This document shows, in pieces, positions 11,560 to 23,329 of a DNA stretch of 64,000 bases; position 1 is the stretch's first letter; every line of letters begins with the position of its first letter. The notes below the pieces were generated by a model. It searched no databases. It saw only the letters and a list, made by a program, of their open reading frames with translations, and was not told the origin of the DNA. Origin of the DNA: Diphasiastrum complanatum (Eukaryota > Streptophyta > Lycopodiopsida > Lycopodiales > Lycopodiaceae); contig CM055093.1 of assembly GCA_029204225.1 (NCBI GenBank), positions 5,607,205 through 5,671,204 of the forward strand, given 5' to 3'. The position numbers and the translations under genes were made by a program.

Positions 11560-12166
11560 TTACGCGAGATCTTTGACCCTACAGAAGATGAAGGTCAAAT
11601 GTTTGTGGATTGAAGGACACCCGAACACGAAGATCAAATGTTCGTGGATCCAAAGAGGCTCGCGAAGCCAAAGGCCGAAGAACACACGAAGGTGAAGAAG
11701 ACTCGAAGACCGAAAGACGACGGATCTTCATGTTACAAGTACAAAGGAAATCAAGAAAGTACCTGGGGGGCGTACTCCTCCACGGATGATGCTGAAGGGA
11801 ATCTGGATACCGTTGGAATGTGCTTAATCGGCCGTTCTTGTAATCTCTAATTAATTTTCACCCTTTCTCTCTCCATCTATTTAATCATAATGAAGATGAG
11901 GGAATCGGTTGAACATCAGAACCAATTAGGGACGTTGAATTGGTACATACCACTATGAGCAGTGTTTTGGAAGGCCTACAAATGTTTGTGAGCAGCATTG
12001 CTTCGAGGGAGAGATTGCCTACTTCTGAAGACTTGCACGGGATCATGTTGCAGGAGGAGCAACATCGAGAGGTGGTAAAGTCAAGGCAAACCCCACAGGA
12101 TGATCAAGCATTGCTCGCTAAAAGCAAGCAAAAAGGGTGGAAAAGAATTCCAAAGAAGTCCAAGGG
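11560..12166 (+). pseudogene. Copia Gag, first part (split by LTR element)
   Basis: The frame 11940-12166 shows a Copia Gag C-terminal region with LPTSEDLHGIMLQEEQHR, followed by a basic linker of the KSKQKGWKRI type. The matching zinc knuckle lies 2.7 kb downstream at 14925, after the inserted non-autonomous element. The preceding 11638-11850 frame (basic, with CYKYKGNQES) may be an older knuckle fragment. The N-terminal Gag half was not found. Confidence 0.6.
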
Positions 12167-12630
12167 TGAGAAATCAGTTTTGATCTGATTCATTATTATA
12201 AGCTTCAAATGTGATACTGTAATAAATGTATAGTTAGTTAGTTTACTGCTTTCAGTAGTGATCGGGACGTGACCCACTATTGTCATATCAGCGGGCACTG
12301 ATCCCGTAGCCGGCTACTTGGGTTAGCCGATTAGCTACACATAGGAAGAATTAGCATGTACAGAGTTATTTACAGTACTTGCTATACTTGGGGGCATGCC
12401 CCAAGTTTGTCGGTCGAATTTGGCCATATTGGGCCCGACCTTAGTTTGACAGGTGGTAGGCCAATTTTAGGACAACTGCCTTTTCATGCAGTTTGTGAAT
12501 ACTCTATATGTACAGTGTTTCTTTGTAATCTATTAGCTTTTGTTGTGCCATCTTTGAGAGCTTGTGAGGAGTGGCTATGGTGATTGTGTGATGTGATATG
12601 CATATTGCACTACATCCTAATGGAATTTCA
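12167..12630 (+). repeat. 5' LTR of the non-autonomous element
   Basis: It begins TGAGAAATCAG and ends ATTTCA, immediately before the primer site. It contains a conserved core with GGGACGTGACCC and the partial inverted repeat CCGGCTACTTGGGTTAGCCG. Confidence 0.85.
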
Positions 12631-12632
12631 AC

Positions 12633-12645
12633 TTGGTATCAGAGC
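12633..12645 (+). promoter_or_regulatory. Primer binding site of the non-autonomous element
   Basis: TTGGTATCAGAGC, complementary to the initiator methionine tRNA 3' end, lies 2 bases after the left LTR. This sets plus-strand orientation. Confidence 0.85.
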
Positions 12646-14390
12646 GTCAGGGTGATGCAGGTATGCACGATCCAGTGGAGCTATGGGATAGCATCTTTCA
12701 CCAGGAAAAATAGCACTCGGAGCGCCTCAAGAGAGAGGACTCCATATGGGGTATCGGCAGTCCGGAAGGCATGACACATCAAAGTTCCTTCGATCGGAGC
12801 TTTGGGGAAGATCAGAACGATCGTCGTAGGTGGATTCCAGGGAGAATTCACAGAAAAACTTGCAGTTTCGATGGTTTCGGGGAAATTATCGATGGTGTCT
12901 TCATAATTTACTATGTGGACAGCCATTTGGCGCAATAGGGCTTGCAAGGGATTTGCAAAGAGCAGTGATGGAGAGCCATGGCAATTTACAAGATCAAATT
13001 TGGTTATATGCACAGTGGTTTCCAGGTTGGCATCACATGTTGTTTCTATCCATCATTATTTGGTAAGCAGGATGCAGTTTTTGGTTAGATCCAGTTGGAG
13101 TCTAGTTGCACTACAGGTGGACAGATTCTTGGGGAGCTATCAGTGGGTAATGGATACTTGGTGATCATATGGTATAGGATACAGGGTTCTGGAGCTATCC
13201 TACCTGATATGCTATGGATCGTGGGTGACTTATTCATCACGATAGTGGATCTAGTTTGCATTTGCTTTGGCTTGGACGCTATGATGGATACAGTGTTGGT
13301 GAGATAAGCTCCTTGGTGGGAGGCCTATGTACTGGTCAAATCAGAGTTGGCAATGTCAAGCATAGAAAGTTGAGCCTACATGGAATGTAGGAGAGGCAGA
13401 TCATCATCAGTATCTCTGGGAGATGGGCGAGCTACTCAGGTATAGCCTATGGTGAGATTTGTGTACATTCATTCACTGAGTCCTTGGTAGACTCTTGTGC
13501 CTGGAGCATGGGGAATGGATGGGGATCAGCTTTCAGGGCTTATTGGACAGGATGTCAGGGAAAAGCGGCTTGGAGCATAGCTTTGTTTGGGGAATACATC
13601 AAGGATGAGGCTTGGAGCCCTCATTGGTTTGAGATGGTTGATCTTGGATGATGTATGAGGACATCTATGTGATATGCTTGGACGTGAGGGCATCTTGGTT
13701 ATAGGTGCAGGCCATGGTTGAGGACCTGATTTGGTGAACAGTGGTGTAGCAGTGGATCTACAGGTGGCACAGGTGTTGGTACAACAGGATACCACTTATG
13801 GACATGCCTTGGTCATGTATTTGAGTGTTGGTTTGCATGAGTGTGTGTGGGCTTGCATGTTGCCTTGTCACGGGAGTCTAGATCTGAGTCGGGGTTTTAT
13901 GTGGTTGTGCATTTGCTACAATGAAACAAAGTAGTCATTTATGCTCATTGACTTGTCATTGTCTACTAGTTGTCTATCTGGTGAGGGTGCAATCTTATGG
14001 TGCCAGTAAGATTTCCTCAGGTTGAGTCTCAGTCGCTCATATATGTCAGCTTTACAAGTCTGTGCTTGTAAGTGTCTGATAGGATGTCAGCCTAGCTAGA
14101 TGGAGGATGTAAGTCTCATGGTGGTAGTGGGATTTCCTCAGTTTGAGCCATGTCGCTCATGTGGTCCACTTGTGTTCAAGTCGGACTGGGGACGAGTCAG
14201 TTGGTCAAGAGTATGGTAGACTCTCTGTATGAGCATTGTGTTTACATGATACTTTGTGGGTCAAACCTGGTGGTTTGTTGGCGTGCTTGAGTGTGAGTCA
14301 AGTACAGAGTAGCAGGACATGCATAACATCTTTTGGACACTCCAGACATTGCTACAAATTATTGTTTTTCACTCTTATCACATTTGAACT

Positions 14391-14402
14391 TAAGGGAGAG
14401 AG
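14391..14402 (+). promoter_or_regulatory. Polypurine tract of the non-autonomous element
   Basis: TAAGGGAGAGAG immediately precedes the right LTR. It is the expected primer site for plus-strand DNA synthesis. Confidence 0.75.
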
Positions 14403-14866
14403 TTAGAAATCAGTTTTGATCTAATTCATTATTATAAGCTTCAAATGTAATACTGTCATAAATGTACAGTTAGTCAATTTACTGCTTTCAGTAGTGATCG
14501 GGACGTGACCCACTATTGTCATATCAGCGGGCACTGATCCCGTAGCCGGCTACTTGGGTTAGCCGAGTAGCCACACATAGGAAGAATTAGCCTGTACATA
14601 GTTATTTACAATACTTGCTATACTTGGGGGCATGTCCCAAGTTTGTCGGTCAAATTTGGCCATATTGGGCCCGACCTTAGTTTGACAGGTGGTAGGCCAA
14701 TTTTAGGACACCTGCCTTTTCATGTAGTTTGTGAATACTCTATATGTATAGTGTTTCTTTGTAATCCATTAACTTTTGTTGTGCCATCTTTGAGAGCTTG
14801 TGAGGAGTGGCTATGGTGATTGTGTGATGTGATCTGCATACTGCACTAGATCCTAACAAAATTTTA
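14403..14866 (+). repeat. 3' LTR of the non-autonomous element
   Basis: It is the same length as the left LTR. It starts TTAGAAATCAG where the left copy has TGAGAAATCAG, so the canonical TG end has been lost by mutation. Confidence 0.85.
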
Positions 14867-15570
14867 ACTATGAAGATGAGGGAGAGTCATCATCAAAGGC
14901 GAAAAGGAAGAAGAAGGGCAAATATTACTATTGCCACAAACCAGGTCATTGGGCATGCGAATGTTACAAGAAGAAAGTGGACATAAAGGCGGGAAAAGTG
15001 AAGCAACAAGGCAACATCACCAAAAATGATGGGGAAGATGATGAGGCAAGTGTCTTCTCATCGGCATTAGCATCCCAGGTTGATGATGGTGCCAAATGGT
15101 TCATAGATTTAGGCGCCACGAGGCATATGACCGAGAAACGCGATTGGTTTGAGAAATTCTCACCAATCCATGATGGGGACAAGGTCACACAAAGCCAATG
15201 GGGAGGGATGCCAAATACAGGGTGTCGACAATGTACCTGTGTAGTTTCCTGATGGTAAGATCAAGAATATTTCTAATGTGCTTTATGTTCCTTGACTCAA
15301 AAAAGAGTTTGCTTTCTGTTGTGTGATGGCAAATCAACATCTCAAGGTTGAGTTTGCCAAGGATGGATGCCTAATGAAGGATATGGACCACAACTATAAG
15401 GTGGCAGCGAAAGGTTATCGGGATAGTAATTGGGGCCTTTATAAGTTGGATGCTGCAAAACTAGGTGAATATGATTTGGCTACCTCAACAGCATCACAAT
15501 CTGAATTGTGGCACAGAAGACTTGATCACTTAAACTATGGGAGCTTGAGCGAAATGCATCATCATTGGAT
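14867..15570 (+). pseudogene. Copia: zinc knuckle, protease, pre-integrase
   Basis: This continues the Gag interrupted at 12166. The knuckle YYYCHKPGHWACEC has lost its first cysteine. The protease site reads WFIDLGATRHMT, where Copia has D-S-G-A, so the serine is replaced by leucine. A second frame (15323-15570) has the pre-integrase segment ELWHRRLDHLNYGSLSEM. Homology ends near 15560, before the integrase core. The element is therefore truncated as well as interrupted. Confidence 0.8.
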
Positions 15571-16439
15571 GGATCGACGACACACGATACACCTTCTTGA
15601 TCTACCTTGTTGCCACCATCGCCATTAGCTTGTGAAGATCAACTTATTAGTAACGAAGCTATAGAAAATATTTGGGTAGAATTAGAGATAGACTCGTTCT
15701 GACGTCGCACCTTTTCACGCTCACCCCATGTAGCTGTGCTAATAGACTGGACAATGACTGTGGCCACCCACGATCTCTTATAGACATCACATCCACTGTA
15801 CTTTCCACATTTGCACACCTGTAATATAATGTATATATACTGGATACCATTTGTGTATTCAACAGAATGGGAGAATAAGTTGATGAGTGAAGAGACATAT
15901 ATAGAAGTAGACGAAGTAGATGCCATGGGCATTGATTCTTCATTCTTGTCAAAATTAAGGTTTCATCCCTTTTTACAGATTGCAATAAGTTACGTAGGCC
16001 ATGCGGTTTCGTCCACTATTATCTTGTGCTCTACCGCACTATTGACATGTATACATGATATACTTAATCTGATACAGCTCTTTGTTCTGCATTCAGATCC
16101 ATTTAATATTGCTATGCTTATCATTCATTATGTCTGATCTTTCTAAATGTTCTTTCTGGTAATAGTCAACTAACATTTAGTCTTGTCTTTCGCGAATCAT
16201 TCGCGACTAATTATCAGTCGAGCACATTCTAGCTCTTCGCGAATCATTCGCGACATATAATTTGTCTTGCTATTCGTGACAAATTATTTTTTTGGCGCTT
16301 CATCTATTAATTCTTGGCTACGTAATCTAGAATCACCATGATTTCCATCATTAAAGTTCTGTTCATTCTGATAGGCGTAGTCATGCTTACGGAGAGAGTC
16401 GTATAACTCGTTCCACTACACACAAACATTTTCTGTTCG
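15571..16439. other. No gene recognised; contains two palindromes
   Basis: Frames at 15659-15985 and 15811-16137 show no family features. Two copies of a 17-bp palindrome lie at 16190 and 16237. The stretch may be LTR or leader of the Copia that follows. Confidence 0.4.
16190..16253. promoter_or_regulatory. Two direct copies of an odd palindrome
   Basis: TCGCGAATCATTCGCGA occurs at 16190-16206 and 16237-16253, spaced 47 bp start to start. Each is self-complementary except for its central base. A degenerate third half (TTCGTGACAAA) follows near 16273. Paired palindromes at this helical spacing suggest a dimeric protein site, but no function can be shown. Confidence 0.4.
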
Positions 16440-18216
16440 AGTTCGTTTCTTGTTCAAGTTTGTGTCTCGTTCGTGTTCGTCATTCATCTCCCCTCTCTCT
16501 CCAACACATAGGTACTATTCAGACGGCTAAGGATGCATGGAATATCCTAGCAACTCTCTACGACATCAGAGATGTTACTTCCAAGCTTTATCAAAGGAAG
16601 AAATTCTTCACTCTCAGAATGTCTGATGCAGATATTGTTTTGAGTCACCTCAACATGTTCAAAAATCTTATGGAGCAGATGACTACAACTGGCTCAATCA
16701 TAAAAGATTTCGATGCACTCATGACTATTATCGAGTCTACCTGAAGCCTACAAAGATTGGGTAATGGCAATTTCTACCCAGAAGCACCTCACTCTATCAA
16801 GAGTAATCTCGCTGCTCCTACAAGAGGTAATAAGAAGATCAGCCTCCTCCTCAGGCTCAGGATCGAATCCACAAGCTCTATATTCAAAAAATCAGAAGTT
16901 CAGATCCAAGAGGTCTACACAGTCAGACTATCCTGACAACAAGAGCAACATGCAACGACCTGTATCAAACTCACCATCAACTTTAGAGCCTTCACGCTTC
17001 CATCCAAGACAAAATCTATTCTGTAAGTACTGTAAGAGGATTGGTCACCTTATCAAGGATTGCAGAACATTGCAATACAACAACAAAAGGAAGCAACAGT
17101 TCTAAGAACAAGCAAATGCTGCTTCCACCAGTCACTCGATCCAACGACAGGATATCGATTCGTGGTATTTGGACTCAGGTGCATCGCAGCACATAACTCA
17201 CCATCGCGACTGGTTTCATGACTACAAGTCATACACCCATCCTAAAGTTGTGCAAAATGGAGACAACTCGACTCATACTATCAAGGGTGTAGGAACAGTC
17301 AAAGTTAAATTCCAGAAAGGTGAAGTTCTTGTCCAATGTTCTTCAAATTTCAAATCTGACCTAAAACCTACTCTTAGTTAGCAGAATCATAGATTTGGGT
17401 CAGAAGGTAGAATTCAGTAAACAGGGCTGCACTATTTTTGAGGAATCTAGAAAAGTTATCGCTTTCAGTAGAAGATGTGAAAATTTGTACAAAATCAATC
17501 ACTCCTTTCTACAAGTAGTCAAGCTCTTTTCACTTCAACTTCTGAATCAACTGAGATGCTTTGCCATTTTAGATTAGGCCATTTAAATTCCAATTGTATT
17601 CAACAAATGTCAAAATAGAATTTAGTACGAGATTTACCCTTTATTAACAAATCAAATTCTTCATGTGAAAGCTATATTTCTAGCAAGCATGCTAGAACTC
17701 CAGCCGCTTTCGATTCAGTTCATTAGATCTTGTACACATGGACATTTGTGGTCCTATGCAGACTATTTTCATAGGGGGAGCTGTCTACTTGCTGACAATC
17801 ATTGATGACTTCTCTCGTAGGACTGCAACATATTTCTTGAAGAACAAATCCAAGATTCTCAAGTTCTTCATGCGGTTCAAGGCATCATCAGAAAAAACGA
17901 TCGAGAGAAGAATCAAAGCTCTACGCTCTGATGCAGGGGGAGTATTTATCTCCGCCGACTTAAAATTTTTTTGCAAGGCCAATCAAATACATCTACAACA
18001 ACATTCAGCCAGCTACTCACCTCGGTCCAATGGTGTAGCTCAAAGGAAGAATCAGACACTCATTGCAAGTGCAAAGAGCTACTAGCCCATGCCTCTCTTC
18101 CAAAGAAATTCTGGGCAGAAGCTATTACTATTACTACAACAGCCTACCTTCAAAATCGATCCATCTTAGAGGCCCTGAATGGCAAGACACTTTATGACGT
18201 GTGGACAGGATCGAAA
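16440..18216 (+). pseudogene. Copia: Gag to integrase, truncated both ends
   Basis: In plus-strand order it shows a Gag helical region with AKDAWNILATLYDIRDVTSK (16500-16740), a Gag C-terminus with zinc knuckle CKYCKRIGHLIKDC (16764-17105), protease SWYLDSGASQHITHH (17160-17380), a pre-integrase stretch (17395-17700), and the integrase core with DICGPM, LRSDAGG and NGVAQRKNQTL (17738-18085). Frame 18040-18216 ends in the integrase C-terminal LPKKFWAEA segment. The conserved G-V-A-E glutamate is changed to glutamine, so the catalytic triad is broken. The first Gag residues and all of RT and RNase H are missing. Confidence 0.85.
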
Positions 18217-18598
18217 TGAATGGTGTGGATAAGGCTCAACATAACCCATGTTTTATATGCATCTACTTTGTAAGGAATTTGGCTTTGGTTAGACAGTCTA
18301 GTCTAGATTTTGTCCTATTTTCGAATGTTGGCTGATTCTGACGAATCCCCAAGATACTCGTCCAGAGTTAACCAAGAGCACCTCTCACCTTAGAATGAAG
18401 AGGTCTTTGAGAAGATGAGACAAACAAAAGCTGAGAGCTGAGTATGAGAGCCGAGGAATACTAGTTAATACTATCAAGTAGAAATTGTGTAAGCCTTATG
18501 GTGAATCCCAAAAGATGGAATGACCATGTAGGAACTAGTATTTCTAGGCAAAGTAATAAATGCAAGTAGACCCCTCTTAAAGAAAGTAGAGTGAGCCA
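18217..18598. other. Unassigned spacer
   Basis: No coding frame or repeat partner was recognised between the truncated integrase and the LTR-like block at 18599. Confidence 0.4.
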
Positions 18599-19200
18599 TG
18601 TGAAAAATTGCCTACATTGGCAAATCTAGCCATGTAGAATATTGTACATTTTGCAAATATTGTTTGTTGGTTACTTCAATGGCCAAAGTGCCACTTGTAC
18701 ATACACACCTAAAGTAGGTTACCATGAGTCAAGAGGAGTGGTTGTGTCTATTTGGTAGTGATTCCTACTTTGTAGGATCTAGACCATGATTTATGATGAG
18801 ATTTGTACCTACCATGCACCTACCAAGCATGACTCTTGGATCTAGGCTAGGGTTTTCACATTAGGGCAAGAAAGTGGAGTCTACTTCCTTATTACATGCT
18901 GGATTTTCACCTAACTTTGCAAAGGAAGTGTGTTTTACTATGTATTCCCATTCTCCATAGTGAGAAGATAGAAACTTTTTGGAGCCTCAAGGAGAAACTC
19001 GAGTTTCCTCTCATTGTATGGTGATTACTATATTTTTCCAATGAAACCCAGCTTTGGCACTTTGTAAACACTGTCTATAGGCTGTACTACAGCCTTATTT
19101 CCACACGTGTGAAGTTGGATTATACTAATTGATCAATGCTTTGATTGTCTCTACTTGTTTCCTATCAAGCTGCTAAACTAGATCTTGTTTTCTGATGACT
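18599..19200 (+). repeat. LTR fragment, inverted partner of the solo LTR at 20475
   Basis: It starts TGTGAAAAATTGCC and matches the reverse complement of 20475-21176 over most of its length, including an ACTTCCTTATTACATGCTGG stretch and the ATAGTGAGAAGATAG stretch. It lacks the outer end found in the other copy and stops where Copia A2 begins (about 19203). Confidence 0.65.
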
Positions 19201-19202
19201 AA

Positions 19203-20173
19203 TTTCTGACATCTCTACCAACAATCACTTTGTTAGTAGAAGGAATGTAAACCTTGTAGGCTTTACTCACCTCACTATATCCAACAAAAATACCTCTTCT
19301 TGAAGATGGATCCTCCTTGGTCCTATCATCAAGAGTAATGTTGACATAGCATGTGCATCCAAAGGTTCTTAGAAAGTTGACACTCGGCCTCCTCTTGAAT
19401 AGCATCTCAAAAGGTGTCCTTCCATCCAAAATAGCACTCGGCCACCTATTGCACAAGAAATTGGCACACAACAAAGCTTGATCCCAAAATGGTTTGTCAA
19501 GATTAGCACTTAACCTCATAGCTTTAGCACTTTCACATAAAGTCCTATTCTTCCTTTCAGCCACTCCATTTTGTTGTGGGGTCCTTGATGTTGTATACTC
19601 CCTCTTGATCCCATGCTCATCACAAAAGGCCTTGAACTTGTTAAATATGTACTCACCACCATTGTCACCTCTCAAGCACTTGATCTTTGTGGAAAATTGG
19701 TTCTCCCTTGCATTCTTGAACTTGACAAAGACATCATACATTTCATCCTTGCTCTTTAGTAGATAGATCCAACAAAATCTACTAAAATCATCGATGAATG
19801 TTACATACATCTTAGCTCCACTATTGCTAATTGTAGTAAATCCATGAATATCCAAATGTACAAGTTGAAAAGGCTTTGTAGATCTAGAAATAGATCTAGT
19901 ATAAGGTAGTATATTAGACGTAGACAAAGCACAAGACTCACAAACATGCTTGTCATTACTTAAGGAACTTGGAAGACCAATCACAACCTTCTTCCTTGCC
20001 ATTACCTCCAATGACTTGAAGTTGAGGTGTCCCATCCTTTTGTGCCAAACCTCTTGAATAGAAATTTGCTCCCTTGCAACACATCCAACTTGGTTAGCAA
20101 TAACACAAGCATCAAGTTTGAACAACTTCCCTTGCCTTTTACCTTTTCCAAATCCTTCCTTTTGATCAAACAA
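19203..20173 (-). pseudogene. Copia A2: pre-integrase and integrase
   Basis: This 324-residue frame is the best preserved retroelement gene here. The pre-integrase zinc region (WHKRMGHLNF histidines, VCESCALS cysteines) is followed by the rve core with LDIHGF, CLRGDNGGEY and NGVAERKNRTL supplying the D, D and E residues, then the C-terminal segment ending VGRDV. The serine usual before the second aspartate (RSDNGG) is glycine. The frame ends where the LTR fragment begins, so RT and RNase H are absent. A frame change near 20150 separates it from protease. Confidence 0.9.
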
Positions 20174-20469
20174 GCATCTCCATCAAACTCCACCTTGAGG
20201 CCCTTACTTAGCATTTGACTCACACTAAGCAAATTCTTGGTAATAGATGGAATAAACAAGACATCCTCCAAATGAACATTCCTATTTGTAGAGAGAGAAA
20301 TAGGAATTGTGCCAATCCCTTTGATTGCACACTCACCATCATTGGCCATGTAGATCACCCTCTTGTCATCTCCATATGCCAACAAAGAAGTGAAGTACTC
20401 TTTGTGAAAGGTCATGTGTGAACTTGCTCCACTATCAATCCACCAAGGATCTAGATCTCCATCATTAGC
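20174..20469 (-). pseudogene. Copia A2: protease
   Basis: The frame 20002-20526 carries DPWWIDSGASSHMTFHKEYF, an intact aspartic protease active site. It is joined upstream in normal order to Gag at 21182, but a 702-bp solo LTR now separates them. The protease cuts the Gag-Pol polyprotein during particle maturation. Confidence 0.85.
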
Positions 20470-20474
20470 AAGCA

Positions 20475-21176
20475 TGTGAAAGTACTGTACTTTAGGACCA
20501 TAAATGGATCTACAAAAGATCCACAAGAGTGATTGGATGCTTGCTTAACAATCTATCAAAAAACTAGACACAAAAAAGTTGATCTAGATTGGCAATTTGA
20601 CAAACAACAAGCATTAACAATCAAAAGCATTGATAAACATTGAAATCCGAGCCCACACGTGTGTACTACAGGCTGTAGTACGGCCTTCAACCTGAGAAAC
20701 AAGTATAAATTGATTTGGTTTTATTTGGATCACAAAAACTCAATGTACATAGTGAACTAGCTTGAGATTGCCAATGAGCTCCAAAAATTTTTCTATCTTC
20801 TCACTATGGAGAGAGGGAATACATAGCAAATTCGACTTCCTTCTTGAAGTTAGGTGGATTTCCAGCATGTAATAAGGAAGTTAACTCACTCTCCTTGACC
20901 TAAAATGAAACCCTAGTCTATTTCCTAGAGTTATGCTTGGTAGGTAGCTAGTTGGTCAAATTTTCACCTTAAACTTAGGTGTAGGTCCTATAAAGTAGGG
21001 ATGACCACCAAATAGACATGACCAACTCTCTTGACTTGACCTAACCTACATTAGGATGGGTTTCCCATGTGGCATCATGGCCTCACATGTGTGGGACCCA
21101 CTTGTGTACACAATTTACACTATTCTACATGGTTTTTGATCAAGCTAGATTTGCCAATTTTTGGCAATTCTTCACA
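20475..21176 (-). mobile_element. Solo LTR with perfect 5-bp target duplication
   Basis: The 702-bp block begins TGTGAAAGTACTG and ends TTCTTCACA on the plus strand and is flanked on both sides by AAGCA (20470-20474 and 21177-21181). It interrupts Copia A2 between the Gag and protease codons, and removing it with one AAGCA restores the order of the A-family frame. It is a solo LTR left by recombination between two LTRs. A partial copy lies inverted at 18599-19200. Confidence 0.92.
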
Positions 21177-21181
21177 AAGCA

Positions 21182-22055
21182 TACATGAAGACATCACAAA
21201 AGCATCATCATTTGCATCTTGCACATCCAAACCATCCTCATCAAGAGTAAGATTACCATGCTTGTCTCCTTGATCTCTCTTCTTCTTGTAGCACTCACTT
21301 GCAAAGTGTCCTTTGATGCCACAATAGAAGCACTTGAGCTTTGATCTATCCTTCTTTTTTCCACTTGAAGAAGCATCCACTTGATCTTGCCCTTTAGACC
21401 ACTTGCTTTTGGTTTTGCCCTTGAATTTGCCCTTTGTGAACATAGCATCCTCTTGAAGTGTCGATGTAGATCCACCTCTTGCTTGAAGCCTATATTCCTC
21501 ATTGATCAAGATCTCTTGAAGATCCATCAAACTTGGCAAAGTCTTTTGAATAGCAATACTTTGAACAATGTTAGCATGAGCATCCAACAAGCCATTAAGA
21601 ATCACTTGAATAAGCTCTCCTTCCTTAATGCTTTCATCTATGCAAGCTAACTCATCATTCAATGCTTTCATTCTCAAAACAAAAGTACTTGGAATTTCTT
21701 CATTCTTTTGCAAACAAGAAAAGATTTGCCTTCTTAGAGTCAACACTCTAGAAGTAGAGTTGGATTCATAAAGCTTCTTCAATGAATTCCAAGCTTCCAA
21801 AGATGATGTGCACTTACCAACTTCCTTGAGAAGTTCATTGGTAACATTCATCTTTATCATGTGTAGAGCCTTCTTGGCCCTCTTGTCATACCTCAATTGA
21901 TCTTGTTGTATTGCTGGTCTCTCCTCCAAACCTACAACAATATCCAAAACATCATTCATCTCAAGAAGTGACTCCATCCTCACTTTCCATAATGAATAGT
22001 TACTTGAGGTAAGCCTATCATTGGCTTCCAACATGACTCCAATTGAGGTTGCCAT
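21182..22055 (-). pseudogene. Copia A2: Gag with intact zinc knuckle
   Basis: This frame starts MATSIGVMLEANDRLTSSNY and runs through the UBN2 helical region (residues 60-190, with IKMNVTNELLKEVGK) to a basic linker and zinc knuckle CFYCGIKGHFASEC, all four ligands present. It is unbroken up to the solo LTR and is the reference copy for the damaged A1 and A3 Gags. Its last codons before the insertion continue in the protease frame. Confidence 0.9.
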
Positions 22056-22642
22056 GTAGAAATGACCTGATCTTCTCTTTCAACCTGCTTCAATGCACAA
22101 AGCACTCCTTTGAACAACAACAAATGCTTTCAAAAGAAATCACCAGGATTTGAAACTATCTCACAAATTCCTTCTAGCACTTATCCAAGCAAATCAACAC
22201 ATAGAATCATGGAATCTTGATCAACCTATGATCTATCCTCAATCTAATGACTTTTGCCACTTCCTAAGATTCAAACACACTCAAATGAAGTCCAGCAACC
22301 TCACTATCTAGAGATCCAATCAAAATTAGAGTTTTGACAAAATCACAAAAAATTGACTATTCCAAATCTACATGCAAATGCTGAAAATTTGATATGCAAT
22401 CTATAAGCCACCACTTAGGCTGAACCAATGATCCAAAAATTGGCCAAATCCAGTATGTGAATTCAAAAATCGGAATTGAACAAGTATGTTGACCTATTTA
22501 GTGTTTTGATCTACAAAAGATCCAATCTACAAAAGCAAAAAATCTGATTTTGGTGTAGAATCCTCTCTAGCATGCTCTAGACTTGATATCTTCACCAAAT
22601 CATTGATAGATCTGATTTCCTCCTTCATAACCTGAAACACAA

Positions 22643-22654
22643 GCTTTGATACCA
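22643..22654 (-). promoter_or_regulatory. Primer binding site of Copia A2
   Basis: The minus strand reads TGGTATCAAAGC, one base from the canonical TGGTATCAGAGC, directly adjoining the LTR. Confidence 0.85.
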
Positions 22655-23303
22655 TGTGAAAGATTTCAGATCCTTAAGATCTAATCTACTTGAATGATCT
22701 TTGGTTAGAAAGAGAAATACACTACCAATTTCACCAATGTAGAAAAATCAGCATCTACACACAATTTGAGATGCAAACACTAATAAAACTTGATCAAACT
22801 TGAATGAAATGATTATTACTGTTGTTGTCCGTACAAAACCAGCAAGCTACTGTATTTCACATGTGTGGATCCAAAAATAACAAATATAGATCATTCTACA
22901 CATAGAATTGCAAGCAATCACCAAGATAGTGCACCAATGGATAGTAGAACCCAAGAGAACCATGTATAAGCATGAAATGAGATAGAGAAGAGAGAAGATG
23001 ACTCTCTCCATGAGTTACGTCCTTTTATAACAGGTCCAAACCCTATTTGGTCACTTGGCTTTCCCACCAAAATGCTAACCCTACCAATTTTGGGTCTAGA
23101 TTCAATGTACCCAACTTATTCAAATTGAGTCTACTCAAACTCGCATTCTATCTTTTCCACACTTTCAAAAAGTGTTTGTTCAAATGAAATTTAGACAAAT
23201 GAACTTTGAAAAGTCAACCTCTAAGTCTAAAACAAGTTTTGGCCTCAATATGCCAAATATGGAAATATTGCAAAATGTGATGAAACTAGTTGAATCTTTC
23301 ACA
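22655..23303 (-). repeat. 5' LTR of Copia A2
   Basis: The 649-bp LTR has 11-bp terminal inverted repeats, TGTGAAAGATT and AATCTTTCACA. On the minus strand a TATA-like TGTTATAAAAGG lies near 23030. The 3' LTR is missing, so target duplication cannot be tested. Confidence 0.8.
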
Positions 23304-23329
23304 AACCGAGCCTTAAGCAATTTGATTGG

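Larger units (their letters stand above)
12167..14866 (+). mobile_element. Complete non-autonomous LTR retroelement (LARD-like)
   Basis: Two direct LTRs of 464 bp each (12167-12630 and 14403-14866) flank 1,772 bp of internal DNA. A primer site follows the left LTR and a purine tract precedes the right one. The internal region encodes nothing resembling Gag, protease, integrase, RT or RNase H; its longest frames are short and unlike any family known to me. The LTRs differ at about 26 positions by eye (5-6%), so the insertion is not new. It sits inside a Copia Gag. A clear 5-bp target duplication was not found. Such elements move using proteins of an autonomous partner, probably Copia given the primer site. 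Confidence 0.85.

Noticed and set aside
12681-13307. Small frames inside the non-autonomous element as genes
   Set aside because: Short, overlapping on both strands, no motif shared with retroelement or host proteins.
11888-14882. 14-bp ATGAAGATGAGGGA match at 11889 and 14869 as target duplication of the non-autonomous element
   Set aside because: The left copy lies about 280 bp outside the LTR start, so it cannot be a target duplication; probably chance or a Gag-internal repeat.
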